Of a stretch of 64,000 bases of DNA, positions 43,901 through 51,900 are shown in pieces. A model generated the notes under the pieces. The model was given only the letters and a program-made list of their open reading frames with translations. It was not told the origin of the DNA and did not search any database. The stretch's first letter is position 1; every line of letters starts with the position of its first letter. The DNA lies in NCBI GenBank assembly GCA_938082635.1, contig CALLLI010000036.1, forward strand, positions 17,370-81,369, in the 5' to 3' direction. The translations under genes were made by a program, and so were the position numbers. The DNA is from an uncultured Verrucomicrobiales bacterium. GTDB lineage: Bacteria > Verrucomicrobiota > Verrucomicrobiia > Verrucomicrobiales > DEV007.

Positions 43901-44852
43901 TCTGCTCAGCAGATGGCGTTGTAAAACGCGTGTCAAAGGAGGTCGCCAAAGCGTCAGGCCGATGGCAGTGCGCACAGTTTGCATCGAGATAGGAACGCAC
44001 CCGCGTTTCGATAGACGCGTTGGTGTCGTCCAAAGATACAGAACTCAAATACCCAGGAATCGCTGACTCATCGAGAGCTGGCGATAACAGCCCCAAGTGG
44101 TTTAACGTCCGCAGCTGGTTATCATTCCTCCCGGTGCTCGGATACGTAAAATCACCGTTCAGTTGATGCGTGTTCAAACCTAACATGTAGCCCGAATCGG
44201 GATTGTGACAGCTCAGACAATCAGTGCGACTCGGATAAGACCACGTTTGCGTGCTCACGGTACCACTCGCATCAGTCACCGTGATCTCTTCGGACGCTCC
44301 ATCTAACAAGAGATCGGCATCGGACCCATCTTCGCGCCATTGATAGGTCACTCCGTAGATACCACCATTGGCTGCGCGTACAATGAAGCGTGTTTCCACT
44401 CGGCGAATATGTGAGGGATCGCGCCCATCGGTCGGCAAGTCGAACTGCTTCACCGCCACAGTACCGACCGGGAAGTCCCAAGGAGACTCTGGAGAAAACT
44501 GTATCTGCTCTGCAGCCGAATCGGCTGCACCATCATTCGGAACAGCGACCCAACGCTGCTTCACAGAACCATCCGTCCAAAGTGGCGAGTTCACGCCGTA
44601 AGGCACCAAACCAGCACGGGGCGAAAGCGAGGCCAGATCCGTGAACGCCCCAGTCTCAGAAAGGAGACTCGGTGGCTGCGGAGCCCCGGCCACGCCAGGC
44701 TCGGTCGAGGGAAAGATGCCGTCCAAATAAGCACTAATCGGCGTCAGCGCATCTTGCCCATACTGCTGGGCCTTCCCCAGCTGGAGACCGCACACCAGCG
44801 TCATCAAGCCCAGAACCAAGGCACAGGAGGTCGTCGAAACACATCGCTTCAT
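37917..44852 (-). CDS. 2311-aa extracellular diheme cytochrome c fused to FG-GAP/ASPIC, F5/8C, PA14 and lectin-like modules
   Basis: A secreted giant with a signal peptide (residues 1-28). Residues 30-385 form a diheme cytochrome unit with two C-x-x-C-H sites (C212-H216 and C293-H297) and candidate Met ligands M223 and M358. Then follow a cadherin-like Ig domain (392-480), FG-GAP/VCBS repeats (487-870), an ASPIC/UnbV-like end (877-945), further Ig-like domains (945-1215), three copies of a ~110-aa beta domain (1224-1557), an F5/8C-like domain (1560-1715), a PA14-like domain (1717-1859) and a TIGR02597-like tandem pair (2097-2300). Individual pieces are known families; I know of no protein with this full order. 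Redox activity coupled to glycan binding is inference. Confidence 0.82.
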   Translation of the reverse strand: MKRCVSTTSCALVLGLMTLVCGLQLGKAQQYGQDALTPISAYLDGIFPSTEPGVAGAPQPPSLLSETGAFTDLASLSPRAGLVPYGVNSPLWTDGSVKQRWVAVPNDGAADSAAEQIQFSPESPWDFPVGTVAVKQFDLPTDGRDPSHIRRVETRFIVRAANGGIYGVTYQWREDGSDADLLLDGASEEITVTDASGTVSTQTWSYPSRTDCLSCHNPDSGYMLGLNTHQLNGDFTYPSTGRNDNQLRTLNHLGLLSPALDESAIPGYLSSVSLDDTNASIETRVRSYLDANCAHCHRPDALATSFDTRFTTPSAEQNLIDGSVLYDLGVEDARVVVPQSIQRSILHRRVSSVGIHQMPPIGRNVVHDEAVTAISEWILALTPDPDGGGLNRSPVAQDDEASTLQGEFVDIPVLSNDTDLDNDVLVRESSTEPSQGSLEWLSNGYARYAPNTDFLGTDSFTYVVNDGAGGVSNASTVTIQVISGTNAAAITFFDRSSRLANPSHASGVAMGIADMDQDGLDDIVHLNGAKNLFIDHQSAGGARFVAQNLGKVSNQRQWGLCLADADDNGYPDVLSGGYYDNLHLKWNNGSRTVYNTTNLTSPRVFLQAVNFADINGDGYLDIFACHDVGDNAKFRGGNGRSFVYDNSLINTRTTPSSDNSGNYGTVWTDYDNDGDLDLYLSKCRGGVSSYTDPRRINMFFRNDGAAGFTNVASDLGMAFGEQSWAADFGDIDNDGDLDCFVGNHHDPSVVMQNNGDGTFTDITAACGISVNWRVIQTVFRDFNNDGWLDLLLVGQDHELWLNDRAGTFTRSGEAFTSTTIESCAVGDLNRDGFTDVYAGYAKIYNTPQTSRPDKLFLASPNGNGFLSISLEGEASNKSAIGARMELHGPWGVQVREVRGGESYGISHSFTQIFGLGNALSIEKLWVRWPSGLVEEVLDPAPNQFLKLREGGAAAPVLANPGPQANQVGEVVELVILGSDPTNDVLTFTAVNLPPGLQIDESNGVVSGTLSESSAGNYTVLVRVSDPWSTVSQSFSWEVRPPESAPAVVLSTSAASVMGPFEVTVRFTAAVTGLSLGDFALSNATVSSLSGAGDIYRFDVTPAAPGAIAVRLPADSATDDGSRGNLDSNTLPVIYELPFTAPVVESFASSASVLTEGEPTDLQWSVLDGGTPLTALTITPNLGNVLGQSSVVVTPSVTTTYTLTTTNGVGSVSATTTITVDRSLPTEDGLANLSVPGSVVHGETVTVSVEYAATETRELWVWLQDSNGGWRTAAQGNVSLAAGSGNHTFDLVIDTGARVGDGYVWALRLLPVGWATAADALAEDFGLADVRAGTAPPEVDALGAIVLPELVMSPDTITLDIPFQVTERRELRVYLHDSQNGWFTVAKGNATVEPGFGAHAFTLPVVTGAREGDGYVWAVRLLPLGATTDDDALDADYGNATVERNSGGPATQDIVTSVEAPSAVQPATVVEVQVDYEATVRRDLGIWLHDSTDGWRTIGQGLVKVDPGIGSQTFNIGIVGDARPGAGYIWAVRLLPEGWADSDEAFDAFYKDAQVDERATDLVNLAVLPTASATQASVYGTVFEADLARDGNTDGDWRNGSVTHTELDVDAWWDLDLGSVRAVDHLLLWNRNDCCGDRLVPYNVFVSKEPFVSTDVSEVSNQLGVSKFTYNEVPLPTQRIDVNRAARYVRVQLSGVNYLSLAEVEVYGSLGGALVNGMTYSYYEGTWTQLPDFTTMNPVLTGTLSSINLTPRARDDFFAIRYRGCLAIPADGDYTLFLRSDEGSRLYLDGNLVVDNDGVHDVAEVSETITLAAGMHPVEVHYFEREGAETLEVSWAGPGFAREELPNSAITVNETGENLGFHHVGRRVPTHDNADGDLLDLAAEYALGRNPYVASMEDVGIDLQAHEEGTRLSVSYKRPAGHSNIDYWLEVSADLVSWSTVLRESEIETLRYGWEKVNYDHLEDLPGVSLERGFVRLRIWHHDWNYETTTPICGWYRTSFSSGYQTHGVSLNASPIYASSIAEVDVDGARFTLAAPGLREFLGEGAYYLELASGQHEGHRFDIDLAGTTDQVVSIDLRGLHNTLSALPTSGLRFSQAVIRPHRLLGEVYPVGQFQGSNDPASADQMQFFNGTGYDSYYLLDAGGRRHWVASGDTDLDNAHQMVIPPGVGAFVRLSSDSLGASVLVTGHLRDHAFIQPLQQGYNLLAPSAPLDMSPSTRGLTLSNGFLGDSDPTGADQVQLWLGDLVQGILGYRGYFLLEADGHEYWTGATDPDLTDEDHSTLFMGDRAFFFQATGESHRSYRVPAVEIQRER

Positions 44853-45013
44853 TCATACGGATATTATAATTACCACCATAAGTAAAGCATTTGATTATAA
44901 CTTCCATAACAATAACTCAGATCTGAGACACGATCGCCCGCCCTGACCACCAAAAGCTCAAGAATGGCCCCATCACTTCCTGACAGCGCCTGCGTAGACC
45001 AGAGCGACAAATC
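44853..45013. promoter_or_regulatory. A/T-rich divergent promoter region
   Basis: 161 bp between two divergent secreted-protein genes. The segment from about 44860 to 44920 is strongly A/T-rich (for example GGATATTATAATTA and TTTGATTATAACTTCC), in contrast to the flanking genes, and likely holds at least one -10 region. No operator can be named. Confidence 0.4.
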
Positions 45014-45847
45014 ATGAGCATCTCGCTCTCTCACCGCCCCTTACAGTTCGCCCCCACCCTGGTTATTCTAGGTCTTGGGCACCTTCTCATCGCCGCAAAT
45101 CTCTTAGCCGGCATTCATCCCAATTCCCTACCACGCCCTCCTCTGGAAACCGATATCTTCGTTTCGGGCACCAATATGGCAAAGAACGCTGGCTTTTTCG
45201 AGATCACCAACAGTATCGGCGCGGCTATTCACAAAGTGAAGAAAGGGGATTCCATGCTCATCCGCTGTATCCGGCCGCCTGACAGATCCGGCAGACCAGG
45301 AAGCATCGCCTTCACCCGCTACAATCGCGGAACACTCAATCGCGGCACTGAACAAGTCATCATCGTTGAGAACAAAGGAAACGCCACAGACTCCTTTCGA
45401 CTCAGAGTGACCGAATCGAATGCCACCGATTGGGAGAACGATTACCTCCTTGAAGGCAATGATGAGAGAGCCGCAATGACCAGCCCTGACGGAGACCTCC
45501 TCGCCAATCTCCCGTCGGGTGAGAAGCGCCAATTCGACGCTAGCCTGCGACCAGGAAACGCCTCACTCACTCCAGGCTCCTTGGACACCACCATGGAGAT
45601 CGAACCCGTCAGCGAAATGCCTGATCACTTCGAAGTAAGAATCACCGTCACCAACAGGAATACGGCACAAGCAACCTCCACATCGCCTCGAATCGTCTTT
45701 CCTCCTGGAGCTTCGTCTTCCGAAGGCACGCTTCCCTATCACTTTGTCAGCGGTACTTATCTCAATCCTGTCTTCGTCAATATTGATGCGGGCACGTCAC
45801 ACACCTACATCGGAACAATGGAACTCCCTCTACCAGACCCTCATTAA
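45014..45847 (+). CDS. secreted protein of unknown function
   Basis: A 277-aa exported protein with an N-terminal hydrophobic signal (FAPTLVILGLGHLLIAANLLAG). Residues 85-160 look like an NEW3-type or CARDB-type beta domain (TEQVIIVENKGNATDSFRLRV, then W-E-N-D-Y), which is common in surface-exposed proteins. The rest is beta-rich with no catalytic motif. The frame ends at TAA 45845-45847, but the same frame runs on as a recognisable coding remnant up to 46069, so the protein may be shortened. The promoter region is shared with the giant cytochrome gene. Confidence 0.68.
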   Translation: MSISLSHRPLQFAPTLVILGLGHLLIAANLLAGIHPNSLPRPPLETDIFVSGTNMAKNAGFFEITNSIGAAIHKVKKGDSMLIRCIRPPDRSGRPGSIAFTRYNRGTLNRGTEQVIIVENKGNATDSFRLRVTESNATDWENDYLLEGNDERAAMTSPDGDLLANLPSGEKRQFDASLRPGNASLTPGSLDTTMEIEPVSEMPDHFEVRITVTNRNTAQATSTSPRIVFPPGASSSEGTLPYHFVSGTYLNPVFVNIDAGTSHTYIGTMELPLPDPH

Positions 45848-46069
45848 TTTCTTGCAGACACATCAGACTGTGTCACCGCAGGCATAAGCACTATCACAAA
45901 CGTCATTCTCTAAAACTTCATCAGGGCAAATTCAGATGGATCGCCTGTCGGCACTAGTGAACCCGACCAGATTCCACTCGGCGATTGGAACTTCAATCTA
46001 GATGCCGAAATGGTCACCATGATTTGGGACTCTGAAATCGGAAGAAGGACGAAGAGACCCAGCTACTGA
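45848..46069 (+). pseudogene. decayed C-terminal tail in frame with the upstream secreted-protein gene
   Basis: The reading frame of the upstream gene continues after its TAA and meets one more in-frame TAA at 45911. The second stretch (45914-46069) reads NFIRANSDGSPVG...LGDWNFNLDAEMVTMIWDSEIGRR, which has the spacing of the phylum's C-terminal domain (F-x-L-x-x-x-x-V-x-x-x-W-x-S-x-x-G-R) and then breaks off. This suggests that the gene once ended here. Confidence 0.4.
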
Positions 46070-47559
46070 GCGGCGGGACTGACCCCGAGAGAAAAGAAGG
46101 CCCTAACGTCGGCTGAGAAATCCCCTGGGAGCTCCACTTGGAGGTGATCGTATAAGAGGCCGTCGGTCATCGTCGTGGTTGTTGAATCCGTCTGCGGGAG
46201 CCACATAGTAAGGTCACTGCTGCTTAGGATGTCCCAATCCACCCCCATGGTATGATCGGCTCTCATGAAGTCGATCACGACAGGCCCTTCGAAACTGCTA
46301 GCATCCAACGACGCGAGCCCATCAGGGACCAACGGATTCAATCCCAGAAAATACTCTGCTAGAGTGTTAAACCCATCGCCATCAAATTCGGCGTCATCTC
46401 CCCAGTGGGTGGCCTCTTTGCATGCGTCCGCCAAGTCTGCTGCGGGAAAACAACGTGTGCGCCAAGTCCCCAATTCAATCGGAGCGGAATCGCCACCATC
46501 AACAGCGGATTTGGTGATCCTGACCTCGTCTACATAGCCCTCAAAATTACCGATCGTCAGATCCCAATGAGATATGCTTGTGGCGTTTAACGACGCAGGT
46601 TCCTCCGCGACCAGATTCTCGTTTAGATAGACCCGCATCATGGAACTCTCACCACCTTCCTCATAGACGATCTTCAGATGGAACCATTGATCTTCGCTCC
46701 AGAACGCGCCAAAGGTCGATTCGGGGTCGAGCGCACTGTGGTTGAAGGTCATCTCTGGATCATTCGTGTATTTATTCTCGTCTAATCGGAGCCCACCGAA
46801 GGACAGAAACGTCACTCGATCGTCATTCTGTTCTTTGGCATGGTCCACGTAGAGCAGCGCCTCGATGGTCAGGCTCTGGCCAGGATCCGGTTGGATGTCG
46901 TCATCATGAAAGACGGCGACGATGAAGTCATCTCGTCCAGTGAATTTGATAGCTTGCGATCCAGGCAAGGGTGACGCCATCCACCCCATGTTGTCAGAGG
47001 CCAATGAAGTGTTTCCGTAGGCGCGAAAGTGATAGAGATCCTGGCTGCCATTTCTAAAAGAGTCATCGAAGTGATAATGAGCAACGGTGGGAGACTGAAT
47101 GGATTTCAAGATTTCGTGAGAGGGAGACGAACCCAGTGGGAGGACTGGATCAACACTGGAAGATCCCTGGTCCCAGCCGTCACAACCGGACACCGGCAAC
47201 TCTCGGATGAAGATATTAGGAAATTCAATCCGGTCGAACCCTTCAGCCAAACCCTCACCTTGAAGGCAGATGGTTCCTTTGTGATGATACAGAGGGTCCA
47301 CGATGGGATGCTGGGTAATGACCACGCCATCGATCTCGATCGTCACGAACTGATTCATCACCAAGATGCGCATGTGTGTCCACACATTGTCCACGGTGGG
47401 AGAAGGAGAAACGTCATCATCGGTCGTGGTTGGGCCCACGGGAAAGAGATTCCCTGTACGACGATTGGTCGCTGCAACCGCCGTGTTGTTGATCTGGGCC
47501 TCAAGATCGTTGTACTTTTCAGGAAAATCCACAGCCTGATAGCGGCTTCGAAAATACAC
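46063..47559 (-). CDS. C-terminal part of a DUF1080-LamG secreted protein, separated by a frameshift
   Basis: A 498-aa frame that starts inside a DUF1080 (3-keto-disaccharide hydrolase / LamG-like) domain: YFRSRYQAVDFPEKYNDLEAQINNT with RTGNLFPVG is the middle of that fold and lacks its N-terminal strands. The rest of the DUF1080 domain ends around residue 120. A concanavalin-like LamG domain follows at about 160-360, and a TSP3-like segment (FDGDGFNTLAEYFLGLNP) leads into the end domain (VDWDILSSSDLTMWLP). The missing N-terminus is present just upstream in another frame (47591-47965). Together they make one exported glycan-active or glycan-binding protein. As it stands this piece has no signal peptide. 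Confidence 0.72.
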   Translation of the reverse strand: MYFRSRYQAVDFPEKYNDLEAQINNTAVAATNRRTGNLFPVGPTTTDDDVSPSPTVDNVWTHMRILVMNQFVTIEIDGVVITQHPIVDPLYHHKGTICLQGEGLAEGFDRIEFPNIFIRELPVSGCDGWDQGSSSVDPVLPLGSSPSHEILKSIQSPTVAHYHFDDSFRNGSQDLYHFRAYGNTSLASDNMGWMASPLPGSQAIKFTGRDDFIVAVFHDDDIQPDPGQSLTIEALLYVDHAKEQNDDRVTFLSFGGLRLDENKYTNDPEMTFNHSALDPESTFGAFWSEDQWFHLKIVYEEGGESSMMRVYLNENLVAEEPASLNATSISHWDLTIGNFEGYVDEVRITKSAVDGGDSAPIELGTWRTRCFPAADLADACKEATHWGDDAEFDGDGFNTLAEYFLGLNPLVPDGLASLDASSFEGPVVIDFMRADHTMGVDWDILSSSDLTMWLPQTDSTTTTMTDGLLYDHLQVELPGDFSADVRAFFSLGVSPAAQ

Positions 47560-47590
47560 CCCCGAATTGGTTCCAATTTCGGTGCGAAAC

Positions 47591-47965
47591 TCACAGACGA
47601 GTTCCAGATCGGACCATCCATCGTCGTCTGAGCGAGCTAGTCGGATCTGGTCCCATGGGCAGCGCCGGCCCTTCGTAGTATGTGTGGTTCTCCCCGCTCC
47701 AATTCTCGTGGGTCAGGATGCCATCGACGACTTTCCAGATGTTGGTTTCGAAATGGTCGACGTCCGGCTTGCTCGGGTCGATGTCGGTGGCCTCCCGCCA
47801 ATCGTCTAAATCCTCGGGATCCCCGTCAAACAAGGCCACCCAACCTTCGCCTTGAGGGGGCATGCCAATAGGCGCGGGGCAATTGAACTCCTGGGCAGGA
47901 AGAACCGAGATGCCTAACCAGAGAAAAAAGCACCCTAGAACCCCTGAGAAACGATCGTGCGACAA
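47591..47965 (-). CDS. N-terminal part of the DUF1080-LamG protein (signal peptide and first DUF1080 strands)
   Basis: A 124-aa frame with a signal peptide (MSHDRFSGVLGCFFLWLGISVLPAQ, cleaved about residue 25) and the start of a DUF1080 domain (GEGWVALFDGDPEDLDDW, NIWKVVDGILTHENW). After residue 107 the frame turns to nonsense. Moving one base at the GGG of 47652-47654 continues the domain (QIRLARSDDDGWSDLEL and VCEFRTEIGTNSGVYFRSRY) straight into the downstream frame. The true gene is therefore 46063-47965 on this strand with one extra base. Confidence 0.72.
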   Translation of the reverse strand: MSHDRFSGVLGCFFLWLGISVLPAQEFNCPAPIGMPPQGEGWVALFDGDPEDLDDWREATDIDPSKPDVDHFETNIWKVVDGILTHENWSGENHTYYEGPALPMGPDPTSSLRRRWMVRSGTRL

Positions 47966-48369
47966 ACACGTGAACTACCCTAAAAGCTTCGGTGCTCTTG
48001 TCGCCAAAATTCCCCAACGGCTCTTCAAAAAGAGTCATTGCTGAGAGGATTGGCTAACTTCGAAGGTCACTCACGGCATTCCGAAGAGCCTCCGATGACA
48101 CGTCATCCAAAAGGTGGGCGTGTCCGAAACTACCTCGCCCGGTGTGTTAGCGCTCAATATCAAGGCATCGACAATCATCGGAGCCTTCCAATGTGTCGTC
48201 TATCTATCGACACAATAACGAAGCCTCGAAATCTAACATTATCTTTCATAACCATTCGGCACACTCCCCTTCAGAGATACACAGGACCAACTAAGGATGG
48301 CCTATCACGTATGTGACAGACGACATCCTATGCGACACACAAATGCAAAGCCAACCCACATTCAGCGAT
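47966..48369. other. intergenic stretch, no gene seen
   Basis: About 400 bp between the DUF1080 gene and the decayed sigma gene. Short frames exist but lack any protein-like composition. A weak 5-bp stem (CTCTT-CAAA-AAGAG near 48022) is the only structure noticed. Confidence 0.4.
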
Positions 48370-48710
48370 CCTCCATGATAATCATTGAACGATAGAACAC
48401 CAGAAACATGTTAGCCAATGTCCTTAGCGAGCTCCTCTTCCAACCACTCGGATACTGATTCCGATGTCGCTCATGTCGTCGGAAGTTTGCTGTTCCTCGT
48501 AGCTCTGACACCTCGTTGCCGAGCCAATCGTTTGGACTTGCGAGCGACCAGGGTGAACACGTTCTGCGCCACCTCCTCGGCAGCTGTCGTCTTTCCAAGC
48601 CGACGTCTCGCAATCCCATAAACCATGCCCGAGCAAACGTGAACAAATTCCATAAAGGCCCGCTCCTCTCCCGAGTCCGCGTAACGTTGAAGTAGGACAT
48701 CAGCATCCAT
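48370..48710 (-). pseudogene. decayed ECF sigma-factor gene
   Basis: From an ATG at 48710 the frame reads a good sigma region 2: ADVLLQRYADSGEERAFMEF, SGMVYGIARRRLG and AAEEVAQNVFTLVARKSKRLA. After about 65 codons the frame is lost. Other frames then give fragments expected of the same protein, for example SESVSEWLEEELAKDIG (about 48412-48465). Region 4 is not found. Several indels and a deletion are needed, so this is a pseudogene. It sits upstream of and divergent from the 8-kb DUF1800 gene. Confidence 0.65.
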
Positions 48711-48982
48711 AGGTTCGTCTATTCGAGAGATTACCGTTATCCTGGCGCAGAAATGTGCCGGAATTCGCCACAAATTCTGGTGTTTGTTCCTGACAACGAC
48801 GATTGCTGAAACGCTCCACTCTCGGATTCGTCCATTTCTATTTGCGAGAGAACTAAGCCTGCGCGTGATCCCGAGTCTGAGTCGCACGAGCGCGATAGGA
48901 ATCACGTGTGTAGCCCCACTATCGGATTCCTTGATAAGTCGATGGAGATTCCGGCGTATTAAAGGACTGGTCAATAATTACC

Positions 48983-51900
48983 ATGAATACGAGCTTTCGA
49001 CGTCCTGGGGCGCTTCTTCTATTTCTGCTACTGTGCGTGCTAGGAACGGCACCCGCAGAACTAGTACATCGGTGGAACTTTAACAACGCGGCCGGCGCCG
49101 CTCCTGCTGGCACCACGGTGACGGATTCCATTGGCAGTGCTAACGGAACCATCTTGGGTACCGGTGCCACGCTCACCGGGACAGAGGTGTCGCTTCCTGG
49201 AGGCACGTCAGCGACCTCGCCTGCCTTTGTAAATTTGCCTAACGGATTGCTCTCGAGCCATGCAGCGGTAACGTTTGAGGCTTGGTACACGGTCGACGCG
49301 ATTCAGGACTGGGCCCGGGTGTGGGACTTCGGTTCAAATTGGTTAGGCGAGTATGACGACTTCGCAGAAACGTCAAGCGCTCGGGATTCGTTTATGTTTG
49401 CCCCGCATCGAGGCACAAACTTAAGCAATCAGGAGTTAAGTGTGCGAAATCAAGATCCAGCTACACTTGGAACCGGCACGTCAGCAACTGGGGGCACTGT
49501 TTCTACACAGGGAAATTTCACCACCACCACCGGCACCCGCTATCATGTGGTCGGCGTCTGGGATTCCTTCCAAACCGGCGAATCTCGAATCACCTATTAC
49601 CGAGATGGCATTCGCGCCGCGACTGTGGTCGCTCCCTACGTGGCAGCTGACATGAACGACATTAATAATTGGTTAGGTCGTTCCAATTATCTGTCAAATG
49701 GCTATCTTGAAGGAAGCATCGATGAATTCCGGATTCACGACCATGCCATGTCAGCTTGGGAGGCCGCACTGTCTCATCAGTTGGGTTCTGAAATCATAGA
49801 TAGCGATAGTGATGGTTTGCGAGATGAGTGGGAGACGTATTTCTTCGAAAATCTCGCGCAAGCAGCGAGCGGGAATACAGATGGCGATGCCCTCACGCAT
49901 GCCCAGGAACAGGCGCGGGGCGCTAATCCTACAAAGCCTGATACGGATGGCGATGGTTTGATGGATGACGTCGAGACGCGAACAGGAATCTATGTTTCAA
50001 TAAGTGATCGCGGGACGGACCCCGGCGAAGTGGATTCGGATCACGATGACTTGGATGATGCTGTCGAATCAGGGACTGGAAGCTTCGTCTCGGAAACGAA
50101 TACCGGAACCAATCCTAGCCATATTGATAGTGATGGCGACGGATCAGATGATGCGTTCGAGGTCCGCGTCGGACGAGATCCCAATAGCGCAGCAAGTGTG
50201 CCTACGCTGCTGGCTGATTCGGCTTCTGGTTGGAGCTCCTCTGGAATTCAGGGAGAGAACGGGTGGACCTTTGGATATCGGGATGTGGCCATGTCGATTG
50301 CCAAGGCATACGACCCTATCAATGACTTCGAAGATTTTCCTACAACGTGGTGGACTGGCTCCTACTGGGATCATCCGAATGGAAATCCTCCTTGGACAGA
50401 AATCCGGGAGGGAAGTTCTCATCCAGGATCAGAGAGCATTGATGCGACTACAGAACTCGACGGAGAAGTACAATGGCCTGTCAGGCGTTGGCTTTCCACC
50501 TTGTCCGGCGAGAAAGCGGTGACCTTGGCCTTTCATGTGCGCAAGACACATACCACGTGCGGCAACGGTGTCACCGCCATCATCGCTGTGAATGGGATTG
50601 AGCGCGGGCAAATCGTGATCGAATTCGATAATGAAGACGGGGCATGGGGAATCGTCCCACTGAGCGTGCAGCCGAATGACATCGTGGATCTCATTCACTC
50701 TCCCATGGGCCCAGACGGAGAGTTCAGTGAGGGGTGTGATGGTTCTCAGTTGCGCTTGGAGATTCTCGATGCGGCAGACAGCGACGCAGACGGCCTAGCA
50801 GATCTTTGGGAAATGGCCTGGTTTAATGACTTGGACGAGATCGGCACGAGCGATCCAGACAATGATGATTTGAACCATTTGGGAGAGCAGCGCTGGGGCA
50901 CCAATCCCAACGACGATGATAGTGACGACGACACGTTGAAAGATGGCGTGGAAACCGCGACCTGGGTGTATGTCAATGCCAGCAATCGCGGCACGAGCCC
51001 CGTCTTAGCCGATACCGATGGCGACGGCCTTAGCGATGCCGTTGAAGACAACAGTGGAACCTTTGTCAGTGCCACACAGACCGGCACGAACCCCTTGCTG
51101 ACAGACTCAGATACGGATGGGTACCGCGATGACAAGGAAATCGCGGTGGGAAGTCTGCCCACCTCTTCAGCAAGTGTGCCCGTGAATGGCGCAGGCTTGT
51201 TAGCTTATTGGGACTTTGACGACGCAACGGACCCAACAAAGGCACTCGACGAGGTGGCTGGCCGCGTCGGTATCTTTGATAGTAGAGCTGCATTCTCGGC
51301 AGACACGGGCGGCCACAGTGGCACGGTCGGTGATCGCTCGCTTGATCTGGGTACCTCGCAAGTAAATCAGCGAATGCGTTCACTGGAAACAGCGTGGCTG
51401 CATGGTGCGGCGGCGCGAGACACGATCACGGTATCATTCTGGCAGCAGCTCGATGGACTGACGGCCTCAAGCGCCTTCTGGATCGACTCGCCAACGGTGG
51501 ACCGCGCGGCACAGGCACATGCGCCTTGGTCGAACAACAACATCTCTTGGGACACAGGAGAAGGCTACGAAGATGATACACGACTCAACGTGAAGGTGCC
51601 CGCTGACACCGATGTGACCTCCGGCTGGCATCACTTTGTCTTCGTAAAAGAAGGCAATCGCAAGTCTGTGTGGCTCAACGGCACGTTGTTAGCATCAGGC
51701 GTCAACAGCGGAGAGCTCGCCTTGGACATGGAGACGCTCACGGTCGGTGCAAGTCGAACAGGCTGGGGAAGCATCAGCGGACAAATCGATGAATTTTCCA
51801 TCTTTGCTGACGCGCTCAACTCTACTGACATTGCGGCATTATCTGGCGGCAGCACGCCTCTCGATATCCGGCCAATCATTGATACGGATGATGATGGCAT

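Noticed and set aside
48038-48316. 92-aa plus-strand frame
   Set aside because: Basic, motif-free product with no ribosome site; likely chance.
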